Shown piece by piece: positions 47,278-58,614 of a stretch of DNA of 64,000 nucleotides. The notes under the pieces are model-generated. The model was not told where the DNA came from and searched no databases. It saw only the letters and a list, made by a program, of their open reading frames with translations. The first letter of the stretch is position 1; every line of letters begins with the position of its first letter. Position numbers and translations under genes: made by a program. Source of the DNA: Uloborus plumipes (Eukaryota; Arthropoda; Arachnida; Araneae; Uloboridae); the NCBI GenBank assembly GCA_038373865.1, contig JAXGGA010000478.1, positions 1 to 64,000 on the forward strand. Direction: 5' to 3'.

Positions 47278-47452
47278 CTGTCGTCTCCGCTTAATCGGGT
47301 AACGTATAAACGAATACCCCGCTTATACGAATAAAATATCTCCGAACCAATACCATAGACGTAATGTTAAAGATCCCCGCTTAATCGAATACCCCGTTTA
47401 AACGAATAATTTTTCTTGGAACCCACAGTATTGGTTTAAGCGGGGCCGACAG
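47278..47452. mobile_element. TA-flanked MITE M3 (175 bp)
   Basis: Terminal inverted repeats CTGTCGTCTCCGCTTAA and CTGTCGGCCCCGCTTAA, flanked by TA. The interior repeats CCCCGCTTAATCGAATACCCC-like words. Size and TA duplication are like M1/M2 but the sequence differs. It directly abuts the left LTR flank. Confidence 0.85.
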
Positions 47453-48690
47453 TATATGCATATTTTGGTGATTAAAAATGCAGGGGAAAAAAGATAAAAG
47501 TGCATTGTTTTTTAAAGAATGAACCAAATACTAACTAGTAATAAGAGTCTCATGTGCTCTTTTGAATAATTTGACTAAAATTCATTCATAAATATTTAAA
47601 TTTCATTGAACAAGATTAATATCCTGATATTGAGTAATAGTTTTGTTTTTATATTTTTGCAATGTTATTTTACAATATTTATTATTGTTTAAAAGACTGC
47701 CAATCACATAAATTAATGCTAATTGATTCATTCACAATTTATACAAGAGATTTCTTAATTTATTTCAGGGTCAAAAAAGTTCTTTGAGAGATGAAAATGA
47801 AATTTTATTGTAAGTAGTGACGCAACAATTATATTCGACTTCGGCAGAATATGGTGCAAAAATGTAATTTTCGCACATTGAAAGTTTAAAACATTTTTAA
47901 TTAGTCTTATCATATTTAATGGGCATTTAAAATGAAATCTTGTTATACTACGATGCTTTGCCATTTTTGAGAACTTAAAAATAAACTTCTAGATAACAAC
48001 TTTCCAAGAAATCTCATTAAAAATAAATACTTTGCTTTACTTAAACCTGTTTAAGCTCATGATGCAACCACAAGAAACCTTTTGTTAGGATCGTGATTTT
48101 GTGGATGTCCATTTGATGCACATGGAACAGAGGACTGGCTATGGATACTGATTTGATTTTTGTTAGATGTAGACTTTTCTCATTTTTTACTTTTACGTTT
48201 GCGACCAGAAAATAATATGGACAGCATAATGGGGCATAAATGGACAGCATAATATGGATCATGTTTTGGGTACCATACTCGGAATTCCAGGTGAGATAAT
48301 TCCTTTATATTTTCATGCAGCAGGGAGGCTAATAATTGGGTTTATTTCCTGATTATTCAAAACAAAATCCCTGCTTTTAATTTTAGGTTTAAGTCCTGAT
48401 ATATTGCTTACAGTTAGGCATTTTGTGCTTTGCCTAATGTCCCTCTGTAAAGAATATATATATAGCACTTAAACACTATCTACTTGCTGCTTGACCACGG
48501 ATGCTGTGGAACTAGCAAACTCCCAGGTAAGACGAGTCTATCTGCATGAGAAGGGAAAAGTAAAGATTAGATTCTCGTATTTGTTCATTTTAATATGATT
48601 CTGCCTAATTTGGAGGATAACCAACATCTGCAAAAGTTGGCATTCCTAAAAACTAATAGATGAGTCCATTTCCGGCTGTAAACCGAATGT
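47453..48690. other. Unassigned, where the retroelement 3' half would be expected
   Basis: No RNase H, integrase or chromodomain reading frame, even decayed, was recognised. A short region near 48340-48460 resembles one arm of the 76-647 foldback. Otherwise AT-rich sequence of unknown origin. Confidence 0.5.
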
Positions 48691-48754
48691 CAGCCTTTCC
48701 ATTTCATTCATGGTGGCACAATAGCTGTAGAAATGCATCCTCGCATTCTTTGGA

Positions 48755-51640
48755 TCATTCAAATTTTTCTTTGCTCTCCGTCAGCTTATGCAAAGGTCGT
48801 GCAATGTTGGAAAAACCCTTCACAAACTTCCTGTAGTACGTGCAGAGCCCCAGGAAACTTCGCAGCTGATGAACATTTTCAGGGCGGCTCCAATTCTTGA
48901 CTGCGGATACCTTATCTGAATCTGTTCGTACACCCTCAGAAGAGATAATGTGACCAAGGTAGTTCACCTCACGGCGGAACAAATTACATTTGGACGTTCT
49001 TAACTTCAGGTTGGCTTCCTTAAGCTTTTGCAGCACCTTCCTAAGATTAGCCAAATGTTCCTCAAAACTGCGTCCTATGATGATGATGTCGTCCAAGTAG
49101 ACAAGACAGGATTCATAAGAAAGTCCTCGTAACACTGACTCCATAAGACGCTCGAACGTGGCTGGTGCATTGCAGAGGCCGAACGGCATCACTTTAAACT
49201 GCCACAAGCCTTGTTCGGTTGTAAACGCCGTCTTCTCTCGGTCGTCGGGGTGTATCTCCACCTGCCAGTAGCCGCTCTTTAAATCCAGGGTCGAAAACCA
49301 CTTGTGTCCGGAAAGGGTGTCCAGAGTGTCATCGATCCGTGGAAGAGGGTAACTGTCCTTCTTGGTGATGTCATTCAGGCGTCGGTAATCAACACAAAAT
49401 CTGGTGGAGCCGTCTTTCTTTCGGACCAAGACGATAGGGGATGCCCAAGGACTGGATGAGGGTTCGATGACGTCATTCTCCTGCATCTCTTTTACGAGGA
49501 TCTCAACCTCTTCCTTCTTGGCGAACGGTAGTCGTCTTGGATGCTGCTTGATAGGGGGATGATCTCCAGTGTCGATCCTATGCTGCGCTAAACTCGTGCG
49601 ACCAACATCTTCGGCTGTAGATGAAAACACCTGCTTGAAGTCGTCCACCAAATTTTCCGCAGCGTATCTTTGATCCTTCGATAATGCTGCACTCCCAATT
49701 AATTTCGAAGTCAAGGATTCGGAAGACACAGCGGAGGAGGAATCAATTCTTCTGATGATGCAGTTTACGGGAGTACAAGTTGCCAACACTTCTCCTTTCT
49801 TAATATTCCTCGGTCTTTCACTTACATTGGCGACTCTCACAGGAACTGCATTCTTTGAAAGGTCCACAAGTGTAGATGCCACTAGAGCTCCTTTTGGGCT
49901 ATTATTCTGGTTAGGATATTCAATTAAACCGAATTTAAAGCTGTTGTTTTCTTTGATGGAGCCTGGTATTAGTACTTCTGATCTAGAGGGAATCAATGAA
50001 TCAGTTTGGGCTATTATTTGATGAGCAGATTTTAAGTTATTTTCGGTATTGAAAATCACTATGTCTTCCCTCATCGAGTGCAGCTCATTATTTTTAAAGT
50101 CAATAGAAAAATCAAATTTTCTCAAAAAGTCCAGTCCGAGAATGAAGGGATCTGTAATGTCAGCGACAAATGCCGTGTGATGGTAAGTGGCGCTTCCGAA
50201 CATTATTTCTAAGTTCACTTTTCCTTCAATCTCGATTTTGTCACCTGTCACAGTTTGAAGAGTAACGCAGGGCGGCGTCCATAAGATCTTGAGTCCAAAT
50301 TGACGAGCCACATCAGTCTTAATAATGGTAACGTTGGCTCCTGTGTCCACAATCATTTCGCAGGGAAACCCATTTACATAAGCGTAAATGAAGAGTCCGT
50401 TGCAGCCGCCACTTCTTGGGGAAATCTGGAAAACTTTGGGAGACTTCTTCTTTTCTTGGCGAGCTACGCAGTTCTTTCGTACGTGGCCCTCACCGCCACA
50501 TTTCCAGCACTTCAGTGGTTGTCTACTTTGGTCTTTACGAGCCGTAATCTTCTTCAGGATCTGTTTGACCTGTCGCTCAATTTCCGAGAGACGAGTCGAA
50601 TTCGAATCCGGGGCACTCACTTCCACGCTCCTGATTGAATGGCGATCCTTGCGGGATGTTTGCTGTGCAACCTCGAACTTCATTGCGTAGACTAGACCAG
50701 ATTTAAGATCTTTGATGTCCGCCATCCGGAGAGCCGTCTGAATTTCTGGACTTCGCACTCCGTCTATGAAGTAGTTCAGCGCCAGGTTATCGCGAACATC
50801 CGAAGGACAGTTCGAGAAGGCGAGATGGGAAAGCCTCTCGACGTCTGCTGCAAAAACTTGCAAAGTCTCTCCGGCCCTCTGCAGTCGGGATTTCAGCTGG
50901 AGTTGGCTTATTTCTTTTTGGCATACTTCGCCAAAGCGAAGCTCCAGGGCGGATGATAAGGCTTCGAAGTCACGGATCTTGTCCTCTGGGAAGGTCTGTA
51001 GTATGTCAGCTGCATTCCCTCTCAGCGAGGCTGCAAGGTGACAGGCTTTCGTGGAAGAGTCCCAGGAATTTGCTTCTGCAACGATGAGGAACTGCTTCTT
51101 GTAAATATTCCACGAGGTCTTCCCGTCAAACGTAGCCAGTTTGATGGATGGCCGAGAAGTTCCAGCTGCAGCTACACAGTCACTTGAGTTGTTGGAGGAT
51201 GCTGATAACTTTGATTCAATTTCTTTAATTTTCTTTTCCATATGGTTTTCTACTGTGGTGATTCGGTTCTCAACGCTGTCAACTTTCTCTTCCAGAGCCT
51301 CCACTTTATTTTCCACATTGGTAAATTTACTTTTCACCAAACTTTTCATTGACGTTAAATCGCTTTTAATTTCTTCAGCTAGATCATTTTTCAATTGTTC
51401 TTGATTAGTTGCCAGATCAATTTTTAATTGTTCTTGATTAGTAGCCAGTTCATTCTTTAATTGTTCTTGATTAGTAGAGAGCTCATTCTTTAATTGTTCC
51501 TGATTAGTAGCCAGAGTCGCCATATCATTCTTTATTTGCTCTTGATTCGCAGCCATGCTCGCAGTCATGTCACTTTTAACAGCGTTGATAGCATCAAGGA
51601 GTTTTTTTAGTTGTTCCTCCATTGCTCGAGTAATCACCAT
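48755..51640 (-). CDS. Ty3-type retrotransposon Gag-protease-RT polyprotein, truncated
   Basis: A 961-codon single frame without gag-pol frameshift. N-terminal coiled coil (residues about 1-150) with five 10-residue repeats of the TNQEQLKNEL type, Gag-like region, one CCHC knuckle CWKCGGEGHVRKNC (about 377-390), retropepsin DTG in MIVDTGANVTII (about 428-440), and reverse transcriptase with YPLPRIDDTLDTL and the catalytic YLDD box (about 846-849). It stops at TGA (48752-48754) just after the RT thumb (PLHKLTESKEKFE), where family members continue into RNase H and integrase; those are absent. It cannot complete a retrotransposition cycle on its own. The start is chosen at the first Met of the frame, about 100 bp inside the 5' LTR. 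Higher GC than the host DNA. Confidence 0.95.
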   Translation of the reverse strand: MVITRAMEEQLKKLLDAINAVKSDMTASMAANQEQIKNDMATLATNQEQLKNELSTNQEQLKNELATNQEQLKIDLATNQEQLKNDLAEEIKSDLTSMKSLVKSKFTNVENKVEALEEKVDSVENRITTVENHMEKKIKEIESKLSASSNNSSDCVAAAGTSRPSIKLATFDGKTSWNIYKKQFLIVAEANSWDSSTKACHLAASLRGNAADILQTFPEDKIRDFEALSSALELRFGEVCQKEISQLQLKSRLQRAGETLQVFAADVERLSHLAFSNCPSDVRDNLALNYFIDGVRSPEIQTALRMADIKDLKSGLVYAMKFEVAQQTSRKDRHSIRSVEVSAPDSNSTRLSEIERQVKQILKKITARKDQSRQPLKCWKCGGEGHVRKNCVARQEKKKSPKVFQISPRSGGCNGLFIYAYVNGFPCEMIVDTGANVTIIKTDVARQFGLKILWTPPCVTLQTVTGDKIEIEGKVNLEIMFGSATYHHTAFVADITDPFILGLDFLRKFDFSIDFKNNELHSMREDIVIFNTENNLKSAHQIIAQTDSLIPSRSEVLIPGSIKENNSFKFGLIEYPNQNNSPKGALVASTLVDLSKNAVPVRVANVSERPRNIKKGEVLATCTPVNCIIRRIDSSSAVSSESLTSKLIGSAALSKDQRYAAENLVDDFKQVFSSTAEDVGRTSLAQHRIDTGDHPPIKQHPRRLPFAKKEEVEILVKEMQENDVIEPSSSPWASPIVLVRKKDGSTRFCVDYRRLNDITKKDSYPLPRIDDTLDTLSGHKWFSTLDLKSGYWQVEIHPDDREKTAFTTEQGLWQFKVMPFGLCNAPATFERLMESVLRGLSYESCLVYLDDIIIIGRSFEEHLANLRKVLQKLKEANLKLRTSKCNLFRREVNYLGHIISSEGVRTDSDKVSAVKNWSRPENVHQLRSFLGLCTYYRKFVKGFSNIARPLHKLTESKEKFE

Positions 51641-51714
51641 AAAATTCTGAAGTCAAAAAGTCCTTAGGAAGAAAAGTCCGAATTCACAGGTAATTCCAAG
51701 AAAGTCCTTGAAGA

Positions 51715-51735
51715 TGCCCCACGTTGGGCGCCAAA
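51715..51735 (-). other. Candidate primer binding site
   Basis: Immediately inside the 5' LTR, the minus strand reads TGGCGCCCAACGTGGGGC, a TGG-starting tRNA-complement-like sequence in the position where reverse transcription is primed. The tRNA species is not determined. Confidence 0.7.
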
Positions 51736-51737
51736 AT

Positions 51738-52320
51738 TGTAACGAGTCCGTAGCACCTTCAACTTTCTTAAATGAGCATTCTCATTGAGGAAATAACTAT
51801 AAATTTATTTACAAGTATGTACACTTATTTACAAAATTAGCAGGAAACAATTGCTAAACATCCAGCAATTAGGTAGCAAAACAGTACACTGTACTCTCAA
51901 CAGTAACTCAGCACCACGTATCAAACGTGAACAGTAATTAAGCAATTACAAAAGCAAAACAACCATTCGCCAAGCGAACGAAAACGAGTCACCAGATCAA
52001 ATCTGAAAACAACTGACTGACTTGTGTTCAAGGCCAGCTTTTTATACAATCAAGAACATTTCTAGCAAAATCTGGAGTATTCCAACTCATTCATGAAATT
52101 TCTAAAAAGAAGAAAAAAAAAACACACTCAGCGGGGAAAATGTCTTCACGCTTATCAAATGTAGGGCAAGTATAAAAACTACAAAACGTTACAGGGCCGG
52201 TATACCAGTGATAAAAGTGATATCTTCAGATACCTTTGCAACATGACGTCAGATAAAACCAAAACTAATGAAAATAAAGCAAGGCAGGAAAAACAACAAC
52301 TATTTACAAGATTTGTAACA
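51738..52320 (-). mobile_element. Ty3-type 5' LTR, right copy (583 bp)
   Basis: TGTAACGAG...TTGTAACA ends. It adjoins the primer binding site and the Gag start, so it is the 5' LTR of the minus-strand element. Right flank ATATTAACAAAGGGG belongs to a family C element, into which the retroelement inserted. Confidence 0.92.
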
Positions 52321-52627
52321 ATATTAACAAAGGGGTAAAAATAGAATCGTTTTTCGTGCAAGTGCGTTTTTTTTGGGAAGTTAGAAAGTGCGCATGACCT
52401 GTTTTGCATGCTAAGCTTTGCTACTGGGGACACGTTACCGATCTGATTTTTGATGTATAAAAACAATATTTTCTGAAGAAAAAAAATTTTTTTTACTGAT
52501 GTTAATAGAAGAAAGGAAAGCAGAACCTTGTCCTCTTTCTGGGGAAAATTATTTTTTTAACTAGTTATTGAAATACTAGTGAAAATTCACTTGGGACTCA
52601 AATTGGCACTTTTCTAAATATTAGCTC
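52321..52627 (+). mobile_element. Family C element fragment, copy 2 (right end)
   Basis: Matches 36245-36549 almost base for base (AACAAAGGGGTAAAAATAGA, CACGTTACCGATCTGA, and the terminal CAAATTGGCACTTTTC...TTAGCTC). The left part of this copy is not found on the other side of the retroelement. Confidence 0.88.
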
Positions 52628-53454
52628 ATAACTCCTCTGAAAACTCCTATAAATTGGTATACGTCATCTACTTCAAACAAAACAACTCATTGTAGCAAAT
52701 TTATCGATGATTACCAACAAAATGCGCCAAAAAGTGGGAGAAAATTTCTTAATAGGATAGACAAAAAAAACCATTCATTTTAGTTTCTGAGAGTTATAGA
52801 GCAATTATTAAAAACAATGAACAAGAAAAGCAGCAAAAAGAAGAAAAACAAAGAAAAGAAAAGAAAACGGAATGGACAAGCAGCCGTACAGAAAGAAAAT
52901 GCTTTAAAGAAGACTAGAACAAAAAAAGAGAAGTCAAAAAATAGAAAAGGGAAAGATGGAGAAAGATATTGAATGCTAATAGTGTTATAATATATTTAAT
53001 GAATGGAAAATATATTCAGTTAACCGTATAATATCTTCATATAATGCTTTACTATATTCATGTAAAGGTATAATATTTTCCTATATACATGAATAATTCA
53101 GTATAACATTGAATGTTTACATGGCCAATAACTGTATGGTTTCATAGCCAATAACTGTGCTAAAGTGGCCAATTACTATCAATTTGACATTTTTGTTTTT
53201 GCGTTGACTTTTTTCTTAATAATATATCTGAAAAAGTGTTTTCAGACAGTATGAGTAGTAAAATACATTAATATAGTATCATATGAAGTATTTTTTATCT
53301 ATGCAGAAATATTTCATTTATTTTTTATTCAAGCATACAAATACGATGTCGCTAAAGTGGCCCAATTACTATACCGCTTCAACTATAATTAATTTTCTTC
53401 AGAGGGTTGGAGTGAATTTAAATTTATTCAGTGGACTTCCTTCCCATTTAAATG
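52628..53454. other. Unassigned
   Basis: AT/purine-rich. The final part (about 53395-53454) is the family tail of the Helitron ending at 53483, whose 5' limit is uncertain. Confidence 0.45.
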
Positions 53455-53483
53455 CACGGGCATCGCCGTGCGGGTACTGCTAG
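53395..53483 (+). mobile_element. Helitron 3' end
   Basis: GGTTGGAGTGAATTTAAATT...TTCC, then hairpin GCACGGGCATCGCCGTGC followed by GGGTACTGCTAG, ending with CTAG at 53480-53483. The 5' limit of this copy was not found. Confidence 0.8.
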
Positions 53484-56315
53484 TATATATATATAAAGAT
53501 GACGGTATTTGTTTGTAACCTCTGGCCAGAAGCCCCCACAGCACCTACAGACATGAAACTAAGCTCAAAAATTCGAACGTATCCCAGTAAAATGCACCTC
53601 GAAGGCCAAATTTTAAATTTCGAATTAGTTATTTTTAAATTAATTAATTAGTCTCATTTTTTGTGCATCCGCCATAATTGAGGGGGGAAACCTTCCCTCA
53701 CCCCATAACATTATATATCACTGGAAAGGGTTTTTTTTCTGAAAAAAAAAAGTTTTAGCACGTTTCTGTCCGTTAATTAGAACAGGAGATAATAATTAAT
53801 CAAATTTAGTTAATTTTCAAGGCTTAACTATGTACGAAAAACTGAAACACTAGGTCCATTTTCCAGACAGACTGCTCTTTTGTCCCTGAAGTTGCATAGT
53901 GGTTTAAATTTTGCGTATAGATTTAAGCCTTGAAAATTTATTCAATTTGAATAATGAATATCTCCTGTTACTTACTAAACGTTCTGTCTTTTATATTTAT
54001 TTGGCGAATTGATTTTAACTGTAACATGACTTTAAGTGGAATTTAAAAGGTTGTGGAGCGCATTTGAACTAAAGGATATAGTAATTTTTCTTCAGAGAGG
54101 GTTGGAGTGACAGAAAGTTAAGTAACTTTCTGTCTTTTTGATTTATTTGGCGAATTAATTAAAACTTTGAACTAAAGGATACAATAATTTTACTACAGAG
54201 GATTGGAGTGAATTTAAATTTATTCAGTTGACTTCCTCAAAATCCGTAGTTACCGAAAATGTCAGAATGGAACTATTATTGTTAAAAAAAATAGTGATGG
54301 CTATTCAGTTCCTCTTCGCATTTGGCGTCGTAAAGTTTGGCGACAATCAGGAAATTTACCAAACCTCCCAGCCGGTGAAACACTACTTTCTCCAAATCAA
54401 AGAAAAAGAAACCGCTCTGGGAAGGAACAGTAGTTGTTTGCAGTCTAAAGAGTATTTTATTGCATGTTTAAAACATATATTTAATGCCGCTATCACTGAA
54501 TTTTTATAACACCGCTATTCAGTTACTTTTCGTATTTGGCGTCGAAAATTTTGGCCAACAATCGGGAAATTTTCCAAACTTCCCGGCCAGTGAAATCTTG
54601 CTTATTTGAGGGTCACTGTTAGATTGTAATCACTTCAAAGAGATGGTACGAAAGACATTATATTTCTTGCCTTTTAATGTTCACATTAAAATCATGAAAG
54701 AATGGTTGAGGCTGAGCTACCTGACACAATCTGTTCCCTATGTCAATAAATTTAAATTTGGCAACCAATTTTACATACACAATTTTACAATTAGAGTCAT
54801 TCCACGTCAACTGGACCAATTTTTCAAATCGTCCCCACTCGACCATCTCCGATTTGGATTTGATTTTACAGAGGTGTAGACATGCCTATGAAACTAACCT
54901 GTGCAAATTTTTAGCTTTCAAGATCCAAATCTGGAGGAGCTAGGATCCCGCAAAAAATGTGGCCCAAAATGGCGGATGAACTTCGTGAAACAAGTTGCAA
55001 TGTTTAGGTCAAGGTTGCAGAAAATTTTATCACAGTGGAAGCCTAATTTTTTTTTAAGCTTAAAGTACTTTTGGTTGTCAACACTCTCCAGTATATTCTT
55101 TGAGATTGCGCTTATTAGATTTTGTGTAGCATGTGCCTAAACTTGCGAAAAAACGCGGTGGGCAATTTTTTTCCTGGATTTCAGGTTGTCATAAATTTTT
55201 AACCAAAAAACTTCAAAGGTTTATACTTCGTAGTTTTATTGTCCAAATACTTGTTTTTAATGTTTTACAGCTACAGAGCTTAAATATTGTATTTGTAAAA
55301 GATATTGGCACCCTAAGTGTCGATGAAAACGCTTCTTTTGAAAAATCGCCTGTTTTCAACTCCCTATATCTCAGGTTTGTCACCTAAGACCATTTTTTCT
55401 TTGGCACCACTAGAAAGAATAGATTTTTTCCTATCGAAATGAGTTTTTTTTTCGATGGTGTTCTTTCGAATAAGGATGAAAAAATTAGCTTGAAATACTG
55501 TCTGTTATGAAGAATTGGCATAATTAGGTTAAGACTGCAGAAAATTTTATCACACTGGGGGCCTAATAATTTTTGGAATTTAAAGTACTTTTAGTTGTCA
55601 ATACTCTCCAGTAATTTTTTGTGAGATTGAGCTTATTAAATTTTGTGTAGCACGCATGTCAACTTACGAAAAAACGCGGTGGGCAATCTTTTTCCTGGAT
55701 TCATAAATTTTTAACCAAACAAATTCAAAGGTTCATATTTCGTAGTTCTATTGTCCAAATACTTGTTTTTAATGTTTTACAGCTGCAGAGCTTAAATATT
55801 GTATTTGTAAAAGATATTGGCACCCTAAGTGTCTATCAAAATCATTTTAATGGAAAATCGGCTATTTTCAACTCACTGTATCTCAAGTTTGTCACCTTCA
55901 ACCGTTTTTTCGTTGGCACCATTAGAAAGAACAGATTTTTACCTATCGAAATGAGTTTTTTTTTCGATGGTGCTCTTTCGAATAAGGAGGGGAAAAAAAA
56001 GCTGGAAGTTTTGTCAGTTGTGAAGAATTGGCATAATTAGGCTAACCGTATTACGGTTAAATCGGTGAATATGTTAAATTTCAAGGGAAAAATTGCTGTG
56101 TTCCTTGAGAGTTTTCGAAAATCTTGGCACTACAGATGTGTCAAAAGTTCCATTGAAACGTAAAATTTCGCTAAAAATAAATAAGTTCGTCCACACACAC
56201 ACGCACACACACACACACCACACACACACCACACAACACGAAAGAAAAAAAGTCTTTAAAACTAAAATAATCCTGACATTGAACACTACAAACTGTGAAA
56301 TGGCATTAAAAGTGT
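53484..56315 (+). mobile_element. Helitron-derived copy with internal duplication
   Basis: Starts TATATATATAAAGATGACGG and parallels the copy at 58838-60410 (CCAGAAGCCCCCACAGCACC, TTTGGCGTCGTAAAGTTTGG, AAAGAGATGGTACGAAAGAC). It differs by extra DNA at about 54820-56040, which consists largely of two direct copies of a 0.5-kb unit. An (AC)n tract lies at 56189-56239. No Rep/helicase frame. Confidence 0.7.
55010..56050 (+). repeat. Two direct copies of a 0.5-kb unit
   Basis: GCAGAAAATTTTATCACA at 55018 and again at 55534 begins parallel stretches, including AAACGCGGTGGGCAAT, AAGATATTGGCACCCTAAGT and CGATGGTG(T/C)TCTTTCGAATA. The later copy ends near 56040. Short open frames across the units do not match each other's coding and look incidental. 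Confidence 0.85.
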
Positions 56316-57000
56316 CATCTATATATATAAAGATGACGGGCTCTGTTTGTTTGTTTGTATGTATGTTTGTAACCGACGGTCAGAAGGGGCTCTGACCATC
56401 GGTTAGAAACACAGCACTTACAGACCTGAATCTTGGTACAAAATTTGAGTGTATCCCCGTGAAATGTACTTCGAAGGCCGAATTCTAAATTTCAAATTAG
56501 TTATTTTTAAATTAATTAATTAGTCTCATTTTTGGTGGATCCCGCATAACTGAGGGGTGGGACTTTCCCCCACCCCCTAACATTATATATAGCTGGAAAA
56601 GATTTTTTTCTCTGAAAAACAAAAGTTTTAGCACATTTCTCTCCGTTAATTAGAGCAGGAGATATTAACTACTCAAATTTAGTCAATTTTCAAGGCTTAA
56701 CTCTATTCGTAAAACTGAAACACTAGGTCCATTTTCCAGACAAACTTTCTTCAGTGGTTTAAATTTGCGTATAGAGTTAAGCCTTGAAAATTGACTAAAC
56801 TTGAGTAATTAATATCTCCTATTACTTAACTTGATGTCATTTTAGTTTATTTGGCGAATTGATTTAAACTTTAATATGACTTTTAATGGAATTCAAAAGG
56901 TTGGGGAGCACATTTGAATCAAATATAATAATTTTACTTCAGAGGGTTTGAGTGAATTAAACTTTAGTACAAGGGGACTGAGCCCGCTCGGTTTAAAAAA
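56316..57000 (+). mobile_element. Helitron 5' part, truncated copy
   Basis: TCTATATATATAAAGATGACG followed by the family 5' body (ACTTAAC, TAATTAATTAGTCTCATTTT, GGTCCATTTTCCAGACA). The family similarity ends near 56970. No 3' hairpin end before unrelated DNA and a SINE. Confidence 0.7.
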
Positions 57001-57282
57001 AAAGAGGTTTGTAAACTCGTGTTTTTTTCTAAAATGCGAAGTACTTATTTAGATAAACTTGAAAAGCATTTTTAAGCCTTTGGTTGCAATTATGCTTTTA
57101 AAACAGCCGTAATTTGTTTTAAAAAAACACAACCTTATTTAATCCATGCTCACCGTAAAATCACACCCAATTTCATTTCATTTGGCGCCTAAAGCGCGGG
57201 AGGGGTTGATGAGAATGGATGCAGAGTCCATGTTCTCCAGTACGCATTTGGTTCCAGTTGGTTTTGACTTTCACTTGACTTC

Positions 57283-57592
57283 ACACTCCAAGGTTCCCCC
57301 CGTACATACCACAACTCGTAGTTTAACCGGGATGGGGCCTTGAAGAGCGCTCTGTTCATTTTTGAACCAGGCCCAAGGGCCGAGCAAACCCTTGGCCCAG
57401 CATCCCCCAGAGGTATCGTTTCACTTGGAGGATTTTATGACCACGAACATTTTTAACGTCCCCCAGCCACCATTAATGAAGACGGTGGATCTTTGATCGG
57501 CTGGGCTTCCTCTATATGATCGGACCGGGACCCTCTGGTTACGAGTCCGACGACTTACCGATCGGACTACCGCGGCCCACACCCAATTCTAA
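57283..57592 (-). mobile_element. tRNA-derived SINE (about 310 bp)
   Basis: On the minus strand the element begins GTGGGCCGCGGTAGTCCGAT (A-box-like) with GGGTCCCGGTCCGATC (B-box-like) about 30 bp later; the loop CTCGTAA would give anticodon CGT (Thr) if folded as a tRNA. The body follows to about 57283 and shares its tail with 43982-44110. The head looks like Pol III promoter boxes; function is inferred. Confidence 0.7.
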
Positions 57593-57699
57593 CTTTCTTT
57601 TGATCGATCTCTTTTAAATTTCAAAAACAATAAAATTCTAACGTGTTGCCAAAACTCGTTGCCAAATACCATAAAAATTTAAATTTACGCTGATGTGAT

Positions 57700-57960
57700 T
57701 AAATATGAAATCCATTGTTATAATAAAACGTGGTTGCTATGAAACAGTAACAATAAGAGTAATCATAAAGAAAATGGCGAAAGAAAGCTCGTCAAACTTC
57801 TAATGAAGGCACAAAAAACGGGGTTTTTTGTGAAAACTTGCGTTTTTACAGAAAAAACGCCGATGTAGATGAACTCAAAAACCAAAACTTTATCTTAATA
57901 CAAAATTTTATCAAAATCGTTAGAGCCGTTTTCGAGATCCGAAATATATATATACAAGAA
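57700..57960 (+). repeat. Direct repeat unit, copy 1
   Basis: Matches 58355-58615 (ATGAAATCCATTGTTA, AAACGTGGTTGCTATGAAAC, AAAAACGGGGTTTTTTGTGA, ATCGTTAGAGCCGTTTT). Ends with ATATATATACAAGAATTGCTCG, which also occurs at 60417. Dispersed repeat, class unresolved. Confidence 0.8.
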
Positions 57961-58354
57961 TTGCTCGTCTAAAGATATTAGATAGATGTAATTTTGTTTT
58001 GAAACTTAATATTTTAAGAAAATTGAGTTTCGTATTTATTGATTTTTTACCTGAAATATCTTACTAAACACTCTTGAGGAGGAAAAAAAGTGTTTGAAAA
58101 CTAACTGTAACACTTTTATACTCAATTTTTAAATCGTACTTGAAAAGTAAAATAATCCGATTTTTATATCGTGTAAGTTACCATAAAATTGAATAAATGT
58201 CGCTGGACAATCACCACTGCTTTTATCCCATGGCTTTTGAATAAATGAAACAGCCTGTATAAGACACTATCTAGTGAAGCCTTGCTTTAACATTTCAAAA
58301 AACAATAACAATTACGTTGCCAAATACCATAAAATTTAAACTCGCGCTGATGTG
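57961..58354. other. Unassigned spacer between direct repeats
   Basis: AT-rich. Includes AGATATTAGAT words shared with 60440. Confidence 0.4.
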
Positions 58355-58614
58355 ATTAACTATGAAATCCATTGTTAAATTAAAACGTGGTTGCTATGAA
58401 ACAGTAACAATTGATAATAATCATAAAGAAAATGGCGATAAAGAAAGCGTCTCAAACTTACTTAATGAAGGCACAAAAAACGGGGTTTTTTGTGAAAACT
58501 GGCGTTTTTACAGAAAAAACGCCGACGTAGATGAACTCAGAAACCAAAACTCCATCTTAATACCAAATTTTATCGAAATCGTTAGAGCCGTTTTTGAGAT
58601 CTGAAATATATATA
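58355..58614 (+). repeat. Direct repeat unit, copy 2
   Basis: Second copy of the unit. A chance 80-codon frame crosses it (58362-58604); the first copy does not keep this frame, so it is not called as a gene. It is directly followed by the MITE M2. Confidence 0.75.

Noticed and set aside
49755..51404. Plus-strand frames opposite the retrotransposon frame
   Set aside because: Antisense shadows of the Gag-protease-RT coding sequence. No independent support.
57530..57592. Possible genuine tRNA-Thr gene (minus strand)
   Set aside because: Only A- and B-box-like segments are clean. The acceptor stem does not close and a SINE body follows, so it is annotated as a SINE head.
58362..58604. 80-codon frame in the direct repeat
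   Set aside because: The sister unit at 57700-57960 has frameshifts in the same stretch, so there is no sign of coding constraint.
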